Assembly: GCF_003965815.1 (NCBI RefSeq)
Contig: NZ_RXOE01000004.1
Span: 124,001-188,000, forward strand
DNA from: Variovorax gossypii
Lineage (GTDB): Bacteria; Pseudomonadota; Gammaproteobacteria; Burkholderiales; Burkholderiaceae_C
Reading direction: 5' to 3'
DNA length: 64,000 nt
Notes under the pieces: model-generated
Told to the model about the DNA's origin: nothing
Databases searched by the model: none
What the model saw: the letters and a program-made list of their open reading frames with translations, nothing else
In this document: piece after piece, positions 62,444-64,000 of the stretch
How positions within the stretch are numbered: position 1 is the first letter of the stretch
Layout of the letters: each line of letters starts with the position of its first letter
Position numbers and translations under genes: made by a program

Positions 62444-63772
62444 TCAGTAGCGGCCCTTGTTCAGTTTCTCGTACTGGCGCAGGATCTCGTTGCCGCGCTT
62501 CACGGCGTCGTCCATGCCCGCCTGCGGCGTCTTCTTGCCGGCCACCACGTTCTCGAACTCCTCGCGCTGCGCCATCATGGTCTGCGTGAAGTTGCCGAAG
62601 TGAAAGCCCGTGGAGTTGACCGTGGGCGTGCCGCGCGTGAGCTGCAGGATCGCGATCTCGCGCGTGGGGTGCTGCTTGTAGTAGTCCTGCGACTTCGCCA
62701 GCTGGTAGGCCTTGTTGCTCAGGGGCACGTAGCCTGTGGACTTGTGCCACCAGACCTGCGTCTCGGGCTTGGCAAGGTAGTCGAGGAAGGCGGCCACGGC
62801 GTCGTATTCCGCCGGCTTCTGCCCCTTCATGACCCACAGCGACGCGCCGCCGATGGTGCTGTTCTTCGGCTGCTTGCCCTCCTCCCACGGCAGGTAGGTG
62901 GCGCTCCAGTCGATCTTGGCCTCGCGCTCGATGCCGCTGTGCGCCGCCGTGGAGGCGAAGAAGGTGGAGCACTTGCCCGAGGTGAAGAGCTGCTCGGGGC
63001 TCAGGCCCTGGCCGGCGATCTGCATCACGCCGTCGTCGATCCACTTCTTGATGCGCCCGACCTGCGAGACGACCGAGGTCTTGTTGTAGACGAACTCGGT
63101 GTCCAGCCCCTGGTATCCGTTGGCCTTGGTTGCGTACGGCAGGTCGTTGATGGCGCTGTAGTTCTCCAGCAGGCTCCAGTGGTAGTCGCCCGCTAGCACC
63201 GAGCCGCAGGCGGAGATGTCCTTCTGCTTGATGGTGTAGAGCTGCTTCTCCAGTTCCTGCCAGGTCTCGGCCGGCCTGGCGAAGCCGGCCTTCTCGAAGT
63301 GCGTCTTGTTGTACCAGAGGATCGGTGACGAGGAGTTGAAGGGCATGGTCATGAGCTTGCCCTTGTAGCTGTAGAAGCCCGCCACGGGTTTCACGAAGTC
63401 GGCCCAGTCGACCTTGTAGCCGCGCTGGTCGAGCAGGTCCTGCACCGGCATGGTGGCGTCGGACAGCAGCATGGTCATGAAGCCGCGCTCGTAGATCTGC
63501 ACCAGCTGGGGCGCGCGCTTGGCGCGGTAGGCGGCGATGGTGCCGTTGATGACCTCGTCGTAGTTGCCCTTGTTGACGGCCACCACCACGTACTTCTGCT
63601 GCGATGCGTTGAAGTTCTTCACGAGCTCGTCGACGCGCTCGCCGAGCGTGCCCCCCATGGCATGCCACCACTGGATCTGCACGGGTTCGGCGGCTGCGGG
63701 GGCGTTCGCGCCGAGCCAGAGCATCGAGGACATGGCGAGCGTGGCGAGGGTGCTGCGTCGTTGGAAGTTCAT
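62444..63772 (-). CDS. ugpB: sn-Glycerol-3-phosphate-binding protein UgpB
   Basis: 442 residues with a signal peptide (RRSTLATLAMSSMLWLGANAPAAAEP). The mature start VQIQWWHAMGGTLGERVDELVKNFNASQ is the family motif; YKGTYDEVINGTIAAYRA-type and FNSSSPILWYNKTHFEKAG segments follow the ligand-binding lobes of UgpB. It captures glycerol-3-phosphate and glycerophosphodiesters in the periplasm for UgpAE. The cognate ATPase gene ugpC is not in the window. Confidence 0.94.
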   Translation of the reverse strand: MNFQRRSTLATLAMSSMLWLGANAPAAAEPVQIQWWHAMGGTLGERVDELVKNFNASQQKYVVVAVNKGNYDEVINGTIAAYRAKRAPQLVQIYERGFMTMLLSDATMPVQDLLDQRGYKVDWADFVKPVAGFYSYKGKLMTMPFNSSSPILWYNKTHFEKAGFARPAETWQELEKQLYTIKQKDISACGSVLAGDYHWSLLENYSAINDLPYATKANGYQGLDTEFVYNKTSVVSQVGRIKKWIDDGVMQIAGQGLSPEQLFTSGKCSTFFASTAAHSGIEREAKIDWSATYLPWEEGKQPKNSTIGGASLWVMKGQKPAEYDAVAAFLDYLAKPETQVWWHKSTGYVPLSNKAYQLAKSQDYYKQHPTREIAILQLTRGTPTVNSTGFHFGNFTQTMMAQREEFENVVAGKKTPQAGMDDAVKRGNEILRQYEKLNKGRY

Positions 63773-63822
63773 CGCGGTCTCCTTGGAGTCGAGGGATCGG
63801 TCGGTGGTGCGGGTTTCGGAAT

Positions 63823-64000
63823 TCAGGATTCGGCGACCCAGAAGCCGCCGGGGGCAAAGAGGTCGGCGATCGCGCGGTCGAGCCAGCCGAGATCGTCGAG
63901 CAGGTCGAGCACGGTGTAGCGGCGACGGATCAGGCGCGCGCGGCGATGGTCGGCGGCGAAGCTCGCGCCGACGATGCCGAGATCGCGCGGATGCGCCGCG
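63823..64000 (-). CDS. C-terminal end of possible sn-glycerol-1-phosphate dehydrogenase
   Basis: The last 58-59 codons of a gene entering from the right end; stop at 63823-63825, 50 bp upstream of ugpB. The residues RRARLIRRRYTVLDLLDDLGWLDR and LFAPGGFW resemble, to my eye, the C-terminus of AraM-like sn-glycerol-1-phosphate dehydrogenases, which would suit a glycerol-phosphate operon. Only the C-terminus is visible, so this is a tentative assignment. Confidence 0.5.
   Translation of the reverse strand, partial: AAHPRDLGIVGASFAADHRRARLIRRRYTVLDLLDDLGWLDRAIADLFAPGGFWVAES

Overview
The window looks like chromosomal DNA of a high-GC betaproteobacterium of the Comamonadaceae, most likely Variovorax or a close relative. 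This is inferred from gene content: a Bug/TctC solute receptor, the DUF6502-DUF5666 pair, a DUF3348/DUF802/OmpA/DUF2894 cluster, a type IV minor pilin cluster and very GC-rich codon use. No rRNA, tRNA, CRISPR array, integrase, transposase or phage gene was seen.

Layout. 1-146 is the tail of a GGDEF protein. 168-5762 is a LysR regulator divergent from an apparent organosulfur operon: cupin thiol dioxygenase-like protein, four-domain rhodanese, Bug receptor and a PLP C-S lyase-like enzyme. 5.8-9.5 kb holds envelope and metabolic singletons on the minus strand. 9.6-11.8 kb is a TonB-dependent siderophore receptor. At 12.0-12.8 kb a methyltransferase gene carries an in-frame TAG 12 codons after a well-placed start. 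12.9-15.2 kb is ybdD-cstA, divergent from the type IV pilus minor pilin operon pilE-V-W-X-Y1-fimT (15.4-21.8 kb). 21.9-25.5 kb holds DUF6502, a DUF5666 lipoprotein and an FAD monooxygenase-like gene.

25.6-30.6 kb is a four-gene translationally coupled module: DUF3348, a MotA/ExbB/ZorA-like membrane protein with a giant cytoplasmic tail containing four 87-residue repeats, a MotB/ZorB-like OmpA protein keeping the stator aspartate, and DUF2894. It reads as an uncharacterised ion-driven stator complex, related in plan to flagellar and Zorya stators but with different cytosolic partners. 30.6-35.3 kb contains an NlpC/P60 lipoprotein, an HU protein (TTG start), small unknowns, two methyltransferases and a 2-oxoglutarate-type oxygenase.

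35.4-43.6 kb is a lower-GC, gene-poor accessory island. It holds a SEFIR-domain protein (candidate immune effector), a DXD glycosyltransferase, a 733-residue protein that joins a GT25 glycosyltransferase, a degenerate P-loop region and a GH16 domain, and two orphan genes joined by an attC-like junction. It is separated by four non-coding stretches of about 370-460 bp.

44.2-48.6 kb has a Cache-domain sensor kinase with its NarL-type regulator, an MFS transporter and a DedA-rhodanese fusion. 48.7-56.8 kb is a complete RND efflux operon in the order outer-membrane factor, adaptor, permease, response regulator, sensor kinase. 57.1-64.0 kb holds an aldo/keto reductase and a glycerol-phosphate operon (ugpB-A-E, glycerophosphodiesterase, PhoD phosphatase and the end of a possible glycerol-1-phosphate dehydrogenase), with no ABC ATPase gene in the window.
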